The notes under the pieces: model-generated
The model's database searches: none
What the model saw: the letters and a program-made list of their open reading frames with translations, nothing else
What the model was told of the DNA's origin: nothing
Shown: positions 37,204-46,410 of the stretch, piece by piece
Position numbering within the stretch: the stretch's first letter is position 1
How the letters are laid out: every line of letters starts with the position of its first letter
Made by a program: the position numbers and the translations under genes
NCBI RefSeq assembly: GCF_014736495.1
Contig: NZ_MDUX01000022.1
Location: 1-55,374 of the forward strand
DNA length: 55,374 bases
Direction: 5' to 3'
Source: Candidatus Dactylopiibacterium carminicum
Lineage (GTDB): Bacteria > Pseudomonadota > Gammaproteobacteria > Burkholderiales > Rhodocyclaceae

Positions 37204-39768
37204 TCAGAGCGGCAGCGTGTGCAGATCCTTGGGCGACGACGAATGCCCTACGAGGAATTTGAGGCCGCTGGAGAATGTGTCCCAGCGCCTGAGACCTTCA
37301 TGCCAGACGCTCAGCGGATGATTGCTGGCCTGCGGGTCGATGGTGATGGTGACGGTCGTTTCCGCACCGGCGGCCAGAGTCACCTTCTGGAAACCGACCA
37401 GCCGCTTCGGTGGCTGCGTAGCGCCGCCGGTGCTGGCCGCTGCGGGCAGCTCGACGTACACCTGCACGACTTCGGCGCCTTCCTTCGATCCGGTATTTTT
37501 GACCTTGGCCGAGACTTGGTAGACAGCCGCGTCGCCGGTGCCAGCCATCGTCACGTCCTGATCGGAAAGCTCGAAGGTGGTGTAGGACAGGCCATGGCCG
37601 AAGGGAAAGGCCACGCACGGATTGACGCCGGCGACCGCCGCGCACTCGCCGCTCAGGTTGCCGTCGTACCAGCGATAGCCGATGTGCAGCTTCTCGGTGT
37701 ATTCGACCTTCTGATCGCCCTGGCCCGTGCCATAGACCTCACCCGGATATTGCAGCGCCGTCGCCTTGTCGAGGAAGCTCTTGCCTGCGAAGGGGAAGGT
37801 CACCGGCAGCTTGCCGGCGGGGTTCTTCACGCCGAACAGCAGGTCGGCCACGATGTGGCCATCTTCCTGGCCCGGGAACCAGACTTCGAGGATGGCGGGG
37901 CCGCTGCTGCCGACCAGGGCAGGATCCATGGCCACGCTGGCGTTGTCCTTGAGTACCAGGGCGGTTTTTTCAACCATGCTCCTGGCTGTCGTGGACGTGG
38001 CCGACATGATGGCCTGGATCATGGCAACGGTATTGCTGCGCTTGACCTTGCCAGCCTGGGACGGCACTGTCAGCGAACCTTCGACGTACCAGTCCAGGCT
38101 CATGCCGTCGGCCGCCGTGGCGCCCGGAGCCAGAGGGACCGTGGTCGACAGCGTACTGCCATCGGCGGCGGTCAGGCGGTCTGCGCCTTCCTCCGAGATG
38201 GTGCCGGCCATCAGGATCACGGCGTCGGCCTCGGCGGCGGCGGCCTGGGCCCCGGCGATGTTGGCGTTGTCGTCATCGACGAGGATGAGTTGCACCGTGG
38301 CCGATGTGTTGCCCAGGTTCTGCAGCACGTTCTTGATGCCGTCGACCGGCGTCACGGTGTAGTTCGGCATTACGTCCGAGCTGCCACCCGCCACGACGAC
38401 GCCAACCCTGGCGCCACCGGCCACGGCCTGTTGCGCATAGACCTGCGTGGCCTTGCCGATCACCACCACCTTCTGCACGGATGAGGCGAAGGGCAGCGCA
38501 CCGTTGTTCTGTAGCAGCACGGCGGAGCGGGTGCCGATGTCGCGCGCGATCTGGCCATTGCCCACGAAATCGATCGGCGTCTGTACCAGCGGACGATCGA
38601 ATATGCCGTACTTGAAGGTCTGCGTGTAACGGCGTTCGAGTGCCGTGTCGATCTCCAGCGTGGTGATCTCGCCGGCCGCGAGTGCCGCGGTCATGTTCTT
38701 CGGCGACCAGAACTGGGGGATCGGCATCTCGTGATCCATGCCGCCCTTCAGGGGGCCGACCGTGCTTTTCACGGAGAAGAAGTCGGACTGCACGTAGCCG
38801 GTGAAGCCCCAGTCGTCGCGCAGCACGCCGTTCAGCAACTCGTCGTTCTCGCACGAATGGGTGCCATTGACGTAGTTGTAGGCACACATGATGGAGGCTG
38901 CCTTGCCGTCCTTGACCGCCATCTCGAAAGGCAGCAGATAAAGCTCGCGCAGCACCTGCCGGTCTACGGTGGTCTTGATCTGCTGGCGGTTGGCTTCCTG
39001 GTCGTTGGCGACGAAATGCTTGGGCATGGCGATCAGGCCCTGCGCCTGGATGGCTCTGGTTTCGGCCACGGCCATCGTGCCGGTGAGGTAGGGATCTTCG
39101 CCGAAATACTCGAAGTTGCGGCCCAGCACCGGGATGCGCGCCATGTTCACCCCTGGAGCCTCGAAAACGTGTAGGGCGAGATTGTTCATCTCGGTGGCGA
39201 TGACGGCGCCGAACGCGGTGGAAACTTCCGGATCGAATGACGCGGCAACGCCCATCGCCGAGGGCAGGGCGGTAGCCTCGGCCGAGCTGGGGTCGGTATA
39301 GGCGGCGGTGAAGCTGCGGTTGCCGGCGGCCACTTCGGCATAGATGGAGGCCGAGATACAGTCGTTCTGGCCAACGCCGACCGGGCCGTTGGTGATGCGG
39401 AAGGTCGGAATCTGCAGCGCCGGGATGGCACTCACGTGGCGGCCACCGTAGCACTCGGGCAGTTCGTGCAGGATCTCGGGCATGCTGCCGGTGAGCTGCT
39501 GCAGCTTCTGATCGAGCGTCATGCCCGCCAGCAGAAGCCTGGCGCGTTCGTTGGCCACCGCCTCCCTGGCTTCATCCGTCGCCGCCGCGTTCTGCCGGGC
39601 CACGATCTCGGTGCTCATCCACGGATTGACCGTGGCAACCGGCGGCGTGCCGGCATTACCGTCGTCACCTCCTCCACTGCTTCCACCTCCGCAGGCCACC
39701 AGCCCCGCGCTCAGCACCAGTCCGACGGCCAGACCCAACTGGCGTCTTTTCGCTTCGAATCCTTGCAT
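37204..39768 (-). CDS. Glycoside hydrolase family 3 beta-glucosidase, lipoprotein
   Basis: An 854-residue enzyme. The start at 39768 follows GAGGAGCAAGCG and gives a lipoprotein signal ending AGLVAC. The GH3 (alpha/beta)8 domain includes KHFVANDQEANR and the nucleophile region GFTGYVQSDF (Asp about 329, in place of the usual MSDW), followed by the (alpha/beta)6 sandwich (VVIGKATQVYAQQAV) and a C-terminal fibronectin III-like domain (PFGHGLSYTTFELSD, VQVYVELP). It hydrolyses beta-glucosides at the cell envelope. It is divergent from a lysR gene that is followed by a GPH sugar symporter. Confidence 0.93.
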   Translation of the reverse strand: MQGFEAKRRQLGLAVGLVLSAGLVACGGGSSGGGDDGNAGTPPVATVNPWMSTEIVARQNAAATDEAREAVANERARLLLAGMTLDQKLQQLTGSMPEILHELPECYGGRHVSAIPALQIPTFRITNGPVGVGQNDCISASIYAEVAAGNRSFTAAYTDPSSAEATALPSAMGVAASFDPEVSTAFGAVIATEMNNLALHVFEAPGVNMARIPVLGRNFEYFGEDPYLTGTMAVAETRAIQAQGLIAMPKHFVANDQEANRQQIKTTVDRQVLRELYLLPFEMAVKDGKAASIMCAYNYVNGTHSCENDELLNGVLRDDWGFTGYVQSDFFSVKSTVGPLKGGMDHEMPIPQFWSPKNMTAALAAGEITTLEIDTALERRYTQTFKYGIFDRPLVQTPIDFVGNGQIARDIGTRSAVLLQNNGALPFASSVQKVVVIGKATQVYAQQAVAGGARVGVVVAGGSSDVMPNYTVTPVDGIKNVLQNLGNTSATVQLILVDDDNANIAGAQAAAAEADAVILMAGTISEEGADRLTAADGSTLSTTVPLAPGATAADGMSLDWYVEGSLTVPSQAGKVKRSNTVAMIQAIMSATSTTARSMVEKTALVLKDNASVAMDPALVGSSGPAILEVWFPGQEDGHIVADLLFGVKNPAGKLPVTFPFAGKSFLDKATALQYPGEVYGTGQGDQKVEYTEKLHIGYRWYDGNLSGECAAVAGVNPCVAFPFGHGLSYTTFELSDQDVTMAGTGDAAVYQVSAKVKNTGSKEGAEVVQVYVELPAAASTGGATQPPKRLVGFQKVTLAAGAETTVTITIDPQASNHPLSVWHEGLRRWDTFSSGLKFLVGHSSSPKDLHTLPL

Positions 39769-39866
39769 CGCTTGCTCCTCATGTTGTTTTGAAACCCAAT
39801 CTCGTGCCGCCGATGGAGATCTGCTCCAGGGGCTGCGCGTGCTTGGCGTTTGGGTGTTTCCGCACG

Positions 39867-39900
39867 GTTGAGGTGCTTTCACACCTTTTGAATTTTTCTG
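39867..39900. other. Hairpin in the GH3/lysR divergent region
   Basis: AGGTG-CTTTCA-CACCT is followed on the plus strand by TTTTGAATTTTTCT. It looks like a weak terminator but lies in a divergent promoter region of about 280 bases, upstream of both genes, where an attenuator or regulator site is equally possible. The rest of the gap shows no further clear site. Confidence 0.3.
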
Positions 39901-40046
39901 GCAGCTGCGAGATACCGTCCAATGCCGTGTGCTTATGAAGACCATGCCTGACGCTGATGGGGGTTTACGCGATCAAGGGATTACTGGATACGTGCCGGGC
40001 ACTTGCTCAGGTAAGTTGATGAAGCCGATGGGCCCGATAACTTCCA

Positions 40047-40955
40047 GTGCGCAAGGTGGTGCGAGTAGATACCCGATCTCTCATGTATTTCATCGCTGTC
40101 GCGGAAGAGGAAAACATTGGCCGGGCGGCTGCCCGCCTGCACATCACCCAGCCGGCACTGACGCGGCAGATCCATTCGCTGGAGGAAGAGGTGGGCGTCG
40201 CGCTGTTCACGCGCAGCACCACGGGCATGCAGATCACGCCCGCCGGCGGAGCGCTGCTGAGGCGGGCCCGGGTCATCAAGGCCGAACTTGCGCAGGCCAG
40301 GCTGGATGCGCAGCAGTCCGAGCAGGAGTGCCATCAGGAGCTGTCCATCGGGGTGTACGGCTCCTCCATCTTCAGCGTGATTCCACAGGTGCTGACACAC
40401 TTTGCGGAGGCGTATCCCCGGGTCGATTTCCGGCTCTACAACATGCGCAAGGATCAACAGGTCGATCAGCTGCGCCAGGGCAGCATCCTGCTGGCTTTCG
40501 ACCGATTCCCCCTGCAGGAGCCGGACATGGCCTACGAGACGGTCTATCGCGGGCATCTGCAGGTGGCGCTGCACAAGGATCACCCGCTGGCGTCCCGCGA
40601 GGTCATCTCGCCGGAAGATCTGGCCGATCAGCCGCGTATCGGTGCGAATTTCGACCGCAGCCTGGAGACCGGCCTCGGCCAGGCCTTCGGCTTTCATGGC
40701 CGCCCCCGGCATCGCGCCGATGACATGCTGACCACGCTGGCGCTGGTCGGCCACGGTTTCGGCGTGACCTTCGCGCCGCCCTCGATCCACGCGCTGCAGA
40801 TTCCCAACGTGGTTTTCCGCCCTTACACGGGCGGCCCGACGATTCCTTTCGACGTGCAGTGCATCTATCGCAAGGGAGAGACCTCGGCGCTGTTGCACGC
40901 CATGCTCGATACCGTGCGCCTTTTCTGCGCCGTGCACAGCCCGAAGCCCTCGTGA
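40047..40955 (+). CDS. LysR-family transcriptional regulator of the beta-glucoside locus
   Basis: About 302 residues: an N-terminal winged HTH (FIAVAEEENIGRAAARLHITQPALTRQIHSLEEEVG, shown here only as the motif region at residues 15-50) and a C-terminal effector-binding domain. The start is uncertain: GTG at 40047, 40056 or 40059 all precede VDTRSLMYF. It is divergent from the GH3 enzyme and 16 bases before the GPH transporter, so it probably controls both in response to a sugar-derived ligand. Confidence 0.9.
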   Translation: MRKVVRVDTRSLMYFIAVAEEENIGRAAARLHITQPALTRQIHSLEEEVGVALFTRSTTGMQITPAGGALLRRARVIKAELAQARLDAQQSEQECHQELSIGVYGSSIFSVIPQVLTHFAEAYPRVDFRLYNMRKDQQVDQLRQGSILLAFDRFPLQEPDMAYETVYRGHLQVALHKDHPLASREVISPEDLADQPRIGANFDRSLETGLGQAFGFHGRPRHRADDMLTTLALVGHGFGVTFAPPSIHALQIPNVVFRPYTGGPTIPFDVQCIYRKGETSALLHAMLDTVRLFCAVHSPKPS

Positions 40956-40971
40956 AGCGGAATCTGGACCG

Positions 40972-42309
40972 ATGAGCGCGGTGGTTTCACCCGGCGCGCC
41001 TGGCGAACGTCTGTCGCGCGCCTGTGTGCTGGCCTACGGGTCGGGCGATGTCGGCAACAACATCGTCCATGCCATGGGGATGATCTTTCTGCTGCACTAC
41101 TACACCGACGTCGCAGGCCTCGGTGCGGCAGTGGCCGGTACGGTGCTGCTGGCGGTACGCCTCTACGACGCGGTGGTGGATCTCGTCATCGGGCGCTGGC
41201 TGGATAGCCGGTCGGCCAACGCGCGTGGCGAACGCCTGCGCCCCTTCCTGCTCTGGGGCGTGCTGCCGCTGCTCCTGAATGTTGCGGTGTTCTCCGTGCC
41301 CGCCCACTGGTCGGCAGACGCCAGGCTGCTGTATGCAGTGATCAGCTATGCACTGCTCGGCACCGCCTATTCGCTGGTCAACATTCCCTACGGTGCGCTG
41401 ATCAGCGCGATGACGCAGGATTCCCATGATCACGCGCGCCTGGGGGCGGCCCGCAGCGTGATGTCGATACTCACATTCGTCGGCGTCTCCCTGCTGATCG
41501 GTCTGCTCGCGCGGGTCGAGGGCTTCGGACTGCAGACCACGTTGACCGGCGCAGCCGCGTTGATGGCCGTGCTGGGTTATCTGTGCCATCTCGCCTGCCA
41601 TCGTGGCGTACGCGAGCGGGTTGCGCGGAAGCAGCCGGCGATCGACTGGCGCCTCAGCCTGCGGACCCTGCGCGGCAATCGCCCGCTGGCCGCCGTCGGC
41701 GTTGCCGCCGTGCTGGCGCTGGGCGGCGCCAGTGCGAGCAGCGCCTCGCTGATCTACTACGCGCGCTACGTACTCGGCGATGGCGCCAGCTTTCCCTGGC
41801 TGATCCTGCCGGCCACGTTGCTGGGCATGCTGGTAGCCACGCCGCTGGCCCCACGGTTGGCTGCGCGCTACGGTAAGCGGCAATCCTTTCTCGCGGGAGT
41901 GCTGTGCGCGGCGCTGGCTCACGCCGTGCTGTTCGCCGTGGCACCTGCGGGCCTGCCGGCCGCCGCGGCCTTGCTCGGTCTGGGGTCGATCGGGCTCAAC
42001 GTTGCCATGATCTGCCTGTGGGCACTGGAGGCCGACACCGTGGAATACGGCGAGCAGCGCACCGGGCTGCGCCTGGAAGGCACCAACTATGCGTTGTTTT
42101 CCCTGATGCGCAAGCTGGGGTTTGCGCTGGGCGGCGCCGTACCCGCCTTTCTGCTGGCGCACAGCGATTACGTACCCAACCTGAGCATGCAGGGGCCGTT
42201 GGCGACACTCGTCATCCTGATCGCCGTGGGCTTGTTTCCCGCCCTCTGCTTCCTGCTGGCGAGGCTGGTGATCGGTCTGCATCCCTGGTCCGGGCTGCAA
42301 ACCCCGTAG
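40972..42309 (+). CDS. GPH-family sugar:cation symporter (MFS_2)
   Basis: A 445-residue protein with about 12 hydrophobic segments and the glycoside-pentoside-hexuronide family marks: AYGSGDVGNNIVHAMG, the LYDAVVDLVIGRWLDSRSANARGERLRPF loop with its DPxxG-like region, and EADTVEYGEQRTGLRLEG. It would import glycosides or sugars with a cation. It follows lysR closely and faces the GH3 beta-glucosidase, so beta-glucosides or their products are the likely substrates. Confidence 0.9.
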   Translation: MSAVVSPGAPGERLSRACVLAYGSGDVGNNIVHAMGMIFLLHYYTDVAGLGAAVAGTVLLAVRLYDAVVDLVIGRWLDSRSANARGERLRPFLLWGVLPLLLNVAVFSVPAHWSADARLLYAVISYALLGTAYSLVNIPYGALISAMTQDSHDHARLGAARSVMSILTFVGVSLLIGLLARVEGFGLQTTLTGAAALMAVLGYLCHLACHRGVRERVARKQPAIDWRLSLRTLRGNRPLAAVGVAAVLALGGASASSASLIYYARYVLGDGASFPWLILPATLLGMLVATPLAPRLAARYGKRQSFLAGVLCAALAHAVLFAVAPAGLPAAAALLGLGSIGLNVAMICLWALEADTVEYGEQRTGLRLEGTNYALFSLMRKLGFALGGAVPAFLLAHSDYVPNLSMQGPLATLVILIAVGLFPALCFLLARLVIGLHPWSGLQTP

Positions 42310-42392
42310 TCCGGATACCGACCGCAGGCTGGAGTCCGGGGATGGGGAGGCAGGAGTGGGAAGTCACGTATGGCACGCCAAATCCGTTCGTA

Positions 42393-42505
42393 CCCTTCGA
42401 CAAGCTCAGGATAGGCTTCGGTACATCTGTGCGAACGGATTTCGTTCAGACAAGCCCGCTGCCACAACCCCGGTCTTGCTGAGGGTTCGAAGCATGAACG
42501 GGCGC
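42393..42505. repeat. Dispersed inverted-repeat pair, TTCGACAAGCTCAGG family
   Basis: Contains CCCTTCGACAAGCTCAGG (about 42393-42410) on the left and, on the right, a TGCTGAGGGTTCGAAGCATG stretch (about 42477-42496) as the inverse arm, plus the shared GTGCGAACGGATTTCG core. It lies between convergent genes (GPH symporter and phosphoesterase). A longer relative is at 46411-46503 and a third at 45330-45427. Confidence 0.6.
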
Positions 42506-42593
42506 CTCCCCGGCCAGAAGCATCTGCCTTGCCTCCTCGGCCGGGACCTGGTTGCACACACGACACCCCAGTCTCCAGATCCGCCATTCTGGA

Positions 42594-43358
42594 CTACGGC
42601 TGGGCCCGTGTCGGGAAATCGTGGAAATGCACGGCCACGTTGTCCGCACCGATGAGGATCACGGCATAACCGGGGGGCTCCATGGCGGTGACGAATTCGT
42701 CGGCGAACTGCTGTTTCGCCTGATGATGCGTGCCCTTCACGGCGCTGAATGGAATGCCTCGCCAGCTGCCGGCGACGGGGCGATGCACGTGGCCGGCGAA
42801 TAGGTGGCGCACGTTGCCATGAGCCTGGCACAGCGCGTGCAGCGCATCGGCCTCGGCCAGGCCGCAGGCATCCAGCATCGGCATGCCGATGCGGAAGGGC
42901 GGGTGATGGGCGAAGAGGAAGACCGGCTCGCCGCGTGCGGATTCCAGTTGCGATTGCAGCCAGGCCAGGCGGCGCGGGCACAGATGGCCCTCGGTGCACT
43001 CGTGCTCCAGCGTGTCGAGAAAGATCAGGTGGCCTTCCGGTGTGGCGCGGTGGGCCTGGGCGAAGCCATCGGCATCCAGGGCTTCGGGAAAGACGGCGGC
43101 GAAGGTGTCGCGCAGATCGTGATTGCCGAGCATCAACTGGCACGGCATGGGAAGGCCGGCCAGTGCGCCGCGCAGGGCGCGATAGGCGGCGGGATGGCCG
43201 GCATCCGCGAGGTCTCCGCTGAGGACCAGCAGCTCGGCATCGGCATGGTGGGCGGCGATGTCGGCCAGTGCTTCACGCAGATGGATGTGAGGGTCCTGGC
43301 CGTAGAGCTGTTCGCCGGGGCGGGGCAGGTGGAGGTCGGAGAGCTGGAGGAGTTTCAT
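42594..43358 (-). CDS. CpdA/GpdQ-type metallophosphoesterase
   Basis: A 254-residue calcineurin-like phosphodiesterase with all metal motifs: SDLHLP, SGDLAD, GNHD, AHHPP and GHVHRP. This class III cyclic-nucleotide/glycerophosphodiesterase group is cytosolic and uses two metals. The start at 43358 (MKLLQLSDLH) is preferred to 43406. It is the last gene downstream of the ABC importer and LacI gene on the same strand, which suggests cleavage of an imported phosphodiester, but a palindromic repeat of about 60 bases separates it from lacI. Confidence 0.9.
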   Translation of the reverse strand: MKLLQLSDLHLPRPGEQLYGQDPHIHLREALADIAAHHADAELLVLSGDLADAGHPAAYRALRGALAGLPMPCQLMLGNHDLRDTFAAVFPEALDADGFAQAHRATPEGHLIFLDTLEHECTEGHLCPRRLAWLQSQLESARGEPVFLFAHHPPFRIGMPMLDACGLAEADALHALCQAHGNVRHLFAGHVHRPVAGSWRGIPFSAVKGTHHQAKQQFADEFVTAMEPPGYAVILIGADNVAVHFHDFPTRAQP

Positions 43359-43387
43359 TGGGAGGGACGAGGGTGGTCGTAGCAGGC

Positions 43388-43450
43388 GATGGTGCGCATG
43401 GCGCACCCTACGAGGTGGGCGGGATACGTAGGTGCGCCATGCGCACCATC
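43388..43450. repeat. Large inverted pair of the GGTGCGCATGGCGCACC repeat family
   Basis: Left arm 43388-43412 and right arm 43427-43450 are near-perfect inverse copies (GATGGTGCGCATGGCGCACC... / ...GGTGCGCCATGCGCACCATC in short form) around a 14-base centre, and each arm is itself palindromic. This is a BIME/REP-like unit inside the operon between the LacI gene and the phosphoesterase. Related units are at 52835-53016. Confidence 0.75.
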
Positions 43451-43466
43451 ATGGAGTCCGTGAGTG

Positions 43467-44462
43467 TCATGCGCTCTCCCGCAGGATCAGCGGTGCGCGC
43501 AGGCGGATGGCGCGTGGCCCCGTGCCGTGCGCGGTATCGAGCAGGCGCACGATCTCGGCGGCGAGCAGGGCGGGATCCTGGCGGAAGGTGGTGAGGCGGT
43601 AACTGGCCCAGGCGGCTTCGGGGATGTCGTCGAAACCGATCACGGCCACGTCCTGCGGCACGCGCAGGCCCTGCATGCGTAGTTCGTCCATCAGGCCGCA
43701 GGCGATCAGGTCATTGACGCAGAACACGCCTTGAAGCGCCGGGCATTGCGCGAGCAGCGCCTGCGCTGCGCGCTGGCCGCCAGCGTAGTCGGCATCTGCG
43801 CCGCGCGCGAGCCATACTTCGGCGCCCAGCGCGTGGGCATGTGCCAGGAAAGCCTGCTCGCGCTCGACGATGTTGGGCGTGCCCGAGGCCGAGCCGGCCA
43901 GCCCGAGGCGCAGGCATCCCAGGCCGATGAAGTGCTGCGCGGCCTCGCGGGCGGCGGCCTGGTTGTCGGTGAGCACGTGCGCGGCACCCGGTTCGCTGCG
44001 GCCGACCACCACCAGCTTCTGGCCGGTGCGGCGAGCCAGATCCAGAAAGGACGCCGGCGGGCTGCCCGAGAGCAGCACCGTGGCTTCGGCGCGATAGCCG
44101 GCCAGTGCCTGATGCGCGGCCAGCATCTCGGCCTCGGTTCGGCCGGTGTTGATCACCACCGGCACGCTGCCGCGGCGCACCAGTGCCTGCGTGAGCGCGG
44201 CGACCAGATGAGCGCGGAAGCCGGCGGCCGGATCGGTGACCACCAGCCCCACCAACCGGCTGTGCTGGTTGAGCAGCGCGCGGGCGAGGTCGTTCACCTG
44301 ATAGCCCAGCGCCTGCGCGGCCTGCATCACGCGTTTGCGCGTGGTCTCGCTGATGCTGGCGCCGGGCGTGAAGGCGCGTGACACGGCCGAGCGCGAGACG
44401 CCGGCCAGCCGTGCCACTTCGGCGGCGCTGGCGTAGCGGGGCGGCGTGTGGCGATCGTTCAT
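43467..44462 (-). CDS. LacI-family transcriptional regulator of the ABC importer
   Basis: A 331-residue repressor with an N-terminal HTH (AAEVARLAGVSRSAVSRAF) and hinge helix, and a periplasmic-binding-protein-like effector domain (LVGLVVTDPAAGF, VFCVNDLIACGLMD, DVAVIGFDDIPEA). It is encoded within the operon after the two permease genes (22 bases after the second). A perfect 16-bp palindrome upstream of the first gene of the operon is its likely operator. Confidence 0.93.
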   Translation of the reverse strand: MNDRHTPPRYASAAEVARLAGVSRSAVSRAFTPGASISETTRKRVMQAAQALGYQVNDLARALLNQHSRLVGLVVTDPAAGFRAHLVAALTQALVRRGSVPVVINTGRTEAEMLAAHQALAGYRAEATVLLSGSPPASFLDLARRTGQKLVVVGRSEPGAAHVLTDNQAAAREAAQHFIGLGCLRLGLAGSASGTPNIVEREQAFLAHAHALGAEVWLARGADADYAGGQRAAQALLAQCPALQGVFCVNDLIACGLMDELRMQGLRVPQDVAVIGFDDIPEAAWASYRLTTFRQDPALLAAEIVRLLDTAHGTGPRAIRLRAPLILRESA

Positions 44463-44484
44463 CCGCGCCTCATGAATCCGTGTT

Positions 44485-45480
44485 TCATTGGCCGATGCGT
44501 GCGAGCACGTCGGCGCGCAGGAATTTTTCCAGCACCAGCATGAAGGCGATGGAGGGCACGAGCAGCAGCAGCGCGCTGATCGACGCGATCTGGTAATTGC
44601 CGCCGGCGCCCGCGGTGTAGAGCAGCAGCGGCAGGGTGTTCACGTCCGGCGCGCCGACGAAGAAGCTGCCGGTGAATTCGTCCAGCGATTCGAGGAAGAC
44701 GAAAATCGCGCTGGCCATCAGCCCCGGCATCGCCAGCGGCAGACTGACGTCGCGGAAGGCGCGCAGCGCGCTGGCGCCGGCGGCGCGGGCGGCTTCCTCC
44801 AGTTCGCGGTCGATGGCAGCGAAGGCCGCTGTGGCGATCCATACCGCATACACCAGCCCGTGCGTGACGTGCACGATCACCACGCCGGCCACCGTGCCGT
44901 TGAGGCCGATGGCATAGAACAGCCGAGCCACGTTCACATACACCGGCAGGTTGGGGAATGCCTGCGGGATCAGGAAGGCGAGCAGGATCAGGGCACGGAA
45001 TGGCAGCTTCAGGCGCGCCAGCGCGTAACCGGCGGGAATCGCCAGAGCCAGCGAGGCGAGCACCGTGAGGCCTGCCACCATCACACTGGTGCCCAGCGCT
45101 TCCCAGGCGTTACCGCGTGCGGAGAACACCCGGCCCCAGAAGCTGAAGCCGTATTCCAGCGGCAGCGCGTGCGGGAAATACCATTTCTCGGCTACCGCCC
45201 ACAGCAGCAGGTTGCAGAGCGGGCCGAAGATCGCAAAGGCCAGCGCGCCGAGCATGAGGGCGCGCGGCAGCCACCAAAGGCCGGCGATGAGATCGAACCT
45301 GGAGAAAACAGCGCCATGCCGGAACCGCCCACCCTTCGACAGGCTCAGGGCGAACGGCTCCTTGGGCGATTCGTTGTCGGCGTGGCTACCGGAAATCCCG
45401 TTCGTGCCGAGCCTGTCGAAGCCTGGATGGGATTTCCCCCGCATGGCAGATATTTCCTGAACGTCTGTTGGCAGGCTCAT
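44485..45480 (-). CDS. ABC transporter inner-membrane permease (second), with repeat-derived N-terminus
   Basis: A binding-protein-dependent permease with about six membrane segments and the EAA loop EEAARAAGASALRAFRDVSLP that docks on the ATPase. The membrane part begins about 45290 (WWLPRALMLGALAFAIFG). The first about 60 residues (45300-45480) are encoded by a dispersed inverted repeat and read ...PFALSLSKGGRF..., the classical translation of that repeat, so the N-terminus is either a repeat-derived extension or the true start lies downstream. Gap to the first permease gene is one base. Confidence 0.88.
   Translation of the reverse strand: MSLPTDVQEISAMRGKSHPGFDRLGTNGISGSHADNESPKEPFALSLSKGGRFRHGAVFSRFDLIAGLWWLPRALMLGALAFAIFGPLCNLLLWAVAEKWYFPHALPLEYGFSFWGRVFSARGNAWEALGTSVMVAGLTVLASLALAIPAGYALARLKLPFRALILLAFLIPQAFPNLPVYVNVARLFYAIGLNGTVAGVVIVHVTHGLVYAVWIATAAFAAIDRELEEAARAAGASALRAFRDVSLPLAMPGLMASAIFVFLESLDEFTGSFFVGAPDVNTLPLLLYTAGAGGNYQIASISALLLLVPSIAFMLVLEKFLRADVLARIGQ
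45330..45427. repeat. TTCGACAGGCTCAGGG inverted-repeat pair inside a coding region
   Basis: The left arm ACCCTTCGACAGGCTCAGGG with GCGAACGG (45330-45358) and the right arm CCCGTTCGTGCCGAGCCTGTCGAAG in inverse orientation (about 45396-45420) form a BIME-like pair. It lies wholly inside the 5' part of the permease gene at 44485-45480 and preserves its reading frame. Confidence 0.7.
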
Positions 45481-45481
45481 C

Positions 45482-46321
45482 TCAACGCTTCTCCCGCAGG
45501 CTGTGGCGCAGGTAGAACCAGGCGACCGTGGCGCTGATCGCCAGCGAGATCATGCCCAGCGCGTTGGCCAGACCGTAGTCGCGATAGGCGTTGATGCGGA
45601 AGGCGATATCCACGGTGAGCAGGGTGGGCGACTGGCTGGCCACCATCAGCGGCACCGAGAGCACCGACATCATGGTGACGAAGGACAGGATCAGCGCCGT
45701 GAGCAGGCTGGGCGCGACCTGCGGCAACAGGATCTCCCACAGGATGCGCGGGCGCGAGGCGCCGAGGTTGCGCGCCGCCTCGATGCCGCCACGATCCAGC
45801 GAGGCCATCGCGCCGGCCACCAGCAGCGCCACGAAGGGGATCTGCTTCCAGGCGAAGGCGAGGATCAGGCCGCGCCAGTCCAGCATGCCGGTGGCGGATA
45901 GCGGATCGAGCAGGCCGGCGCCGATCAGCGCGTTGTTCATCAGGCCGTTCTTGGCGAGGAAGCTGCGCGCGATCTGGCCGACGACGATGAAGGGGATGAA
46001 CAGCGGCCAGCGGTACAGCCAGCGCAGCGCGGCGACCGCCAGCGGGCATTCGCCCAGCGTGAGGTAGCCGGCGATGGCCACCGCGCCGAGGCCGGTGAGC
46101 AGCGTGGCGCCGCCGATGATGGCGAGGGTGAACAGCATGTCGCGCGAATACAGCGCGAAGGCCTTGGAGAAGTTCGCCAGCCCCGGGCCCTCGGGCGTTT
46201 CGAAGGCGCCGACGACGGAAGCCAGCAGCGGCAGCAGGAAGAACAGCGCCACCATGGCCAGCGCCGGCGTGACCAGCGCAAGGGCGGCGAGGCGTGGGTG
46301 GCGGGAGAGGGAGTTGGGCAT
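45482..46321 (-). CDS. ABC transporter inner-membrane permease (first)
   Basis: A 279-residue permease with about six hydrophobic segments and the EAA motif EAARNLGASRPRILWEILLP. The start at 46321 (MPNSLSRHPRL) is chosen; the longer frame to 46366 runs into a repeat-rich gap. It pairs with the second permease and with the ATPase and binding protein encoded upstream. The family is the Fe3+/spermidine/phosphonate-type binding-protein-dependent class. Confidence 0.92.
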   Translation of the reverse strand: MPNSLSRHPRLAALALVTPALAMVALFFLLPLLASVVGAFETPEGPGLANFSKAFALYSRDMLFTLAIIGGATLLTGLGAVAIAGYLTLGECPLAVAALRWLYRWPLFIPFIVVGQIARSFLAKNGLMNNALIGAGLLDPLSATGMLDWRGLILAFAWKQIPFVALLVAGAMASLDRGGIEAARNLGASRPRILWEILLPQVAPSLLTALILSFVTMMSVLSVPLMVASQSPTLLTVDIAFRINAYRDYGLANALGMISLAISATVAWFYLRHSLREKR

Positions 46322-46410
46322 GGAATGCTTGAATCTGCTCTGGCGTTCGAGCCGTGTGTGGTCCAACGGGTGTTCAGACGCAGTTGCTTACTCGCGAAAT
46401 CCGCCCGCAC

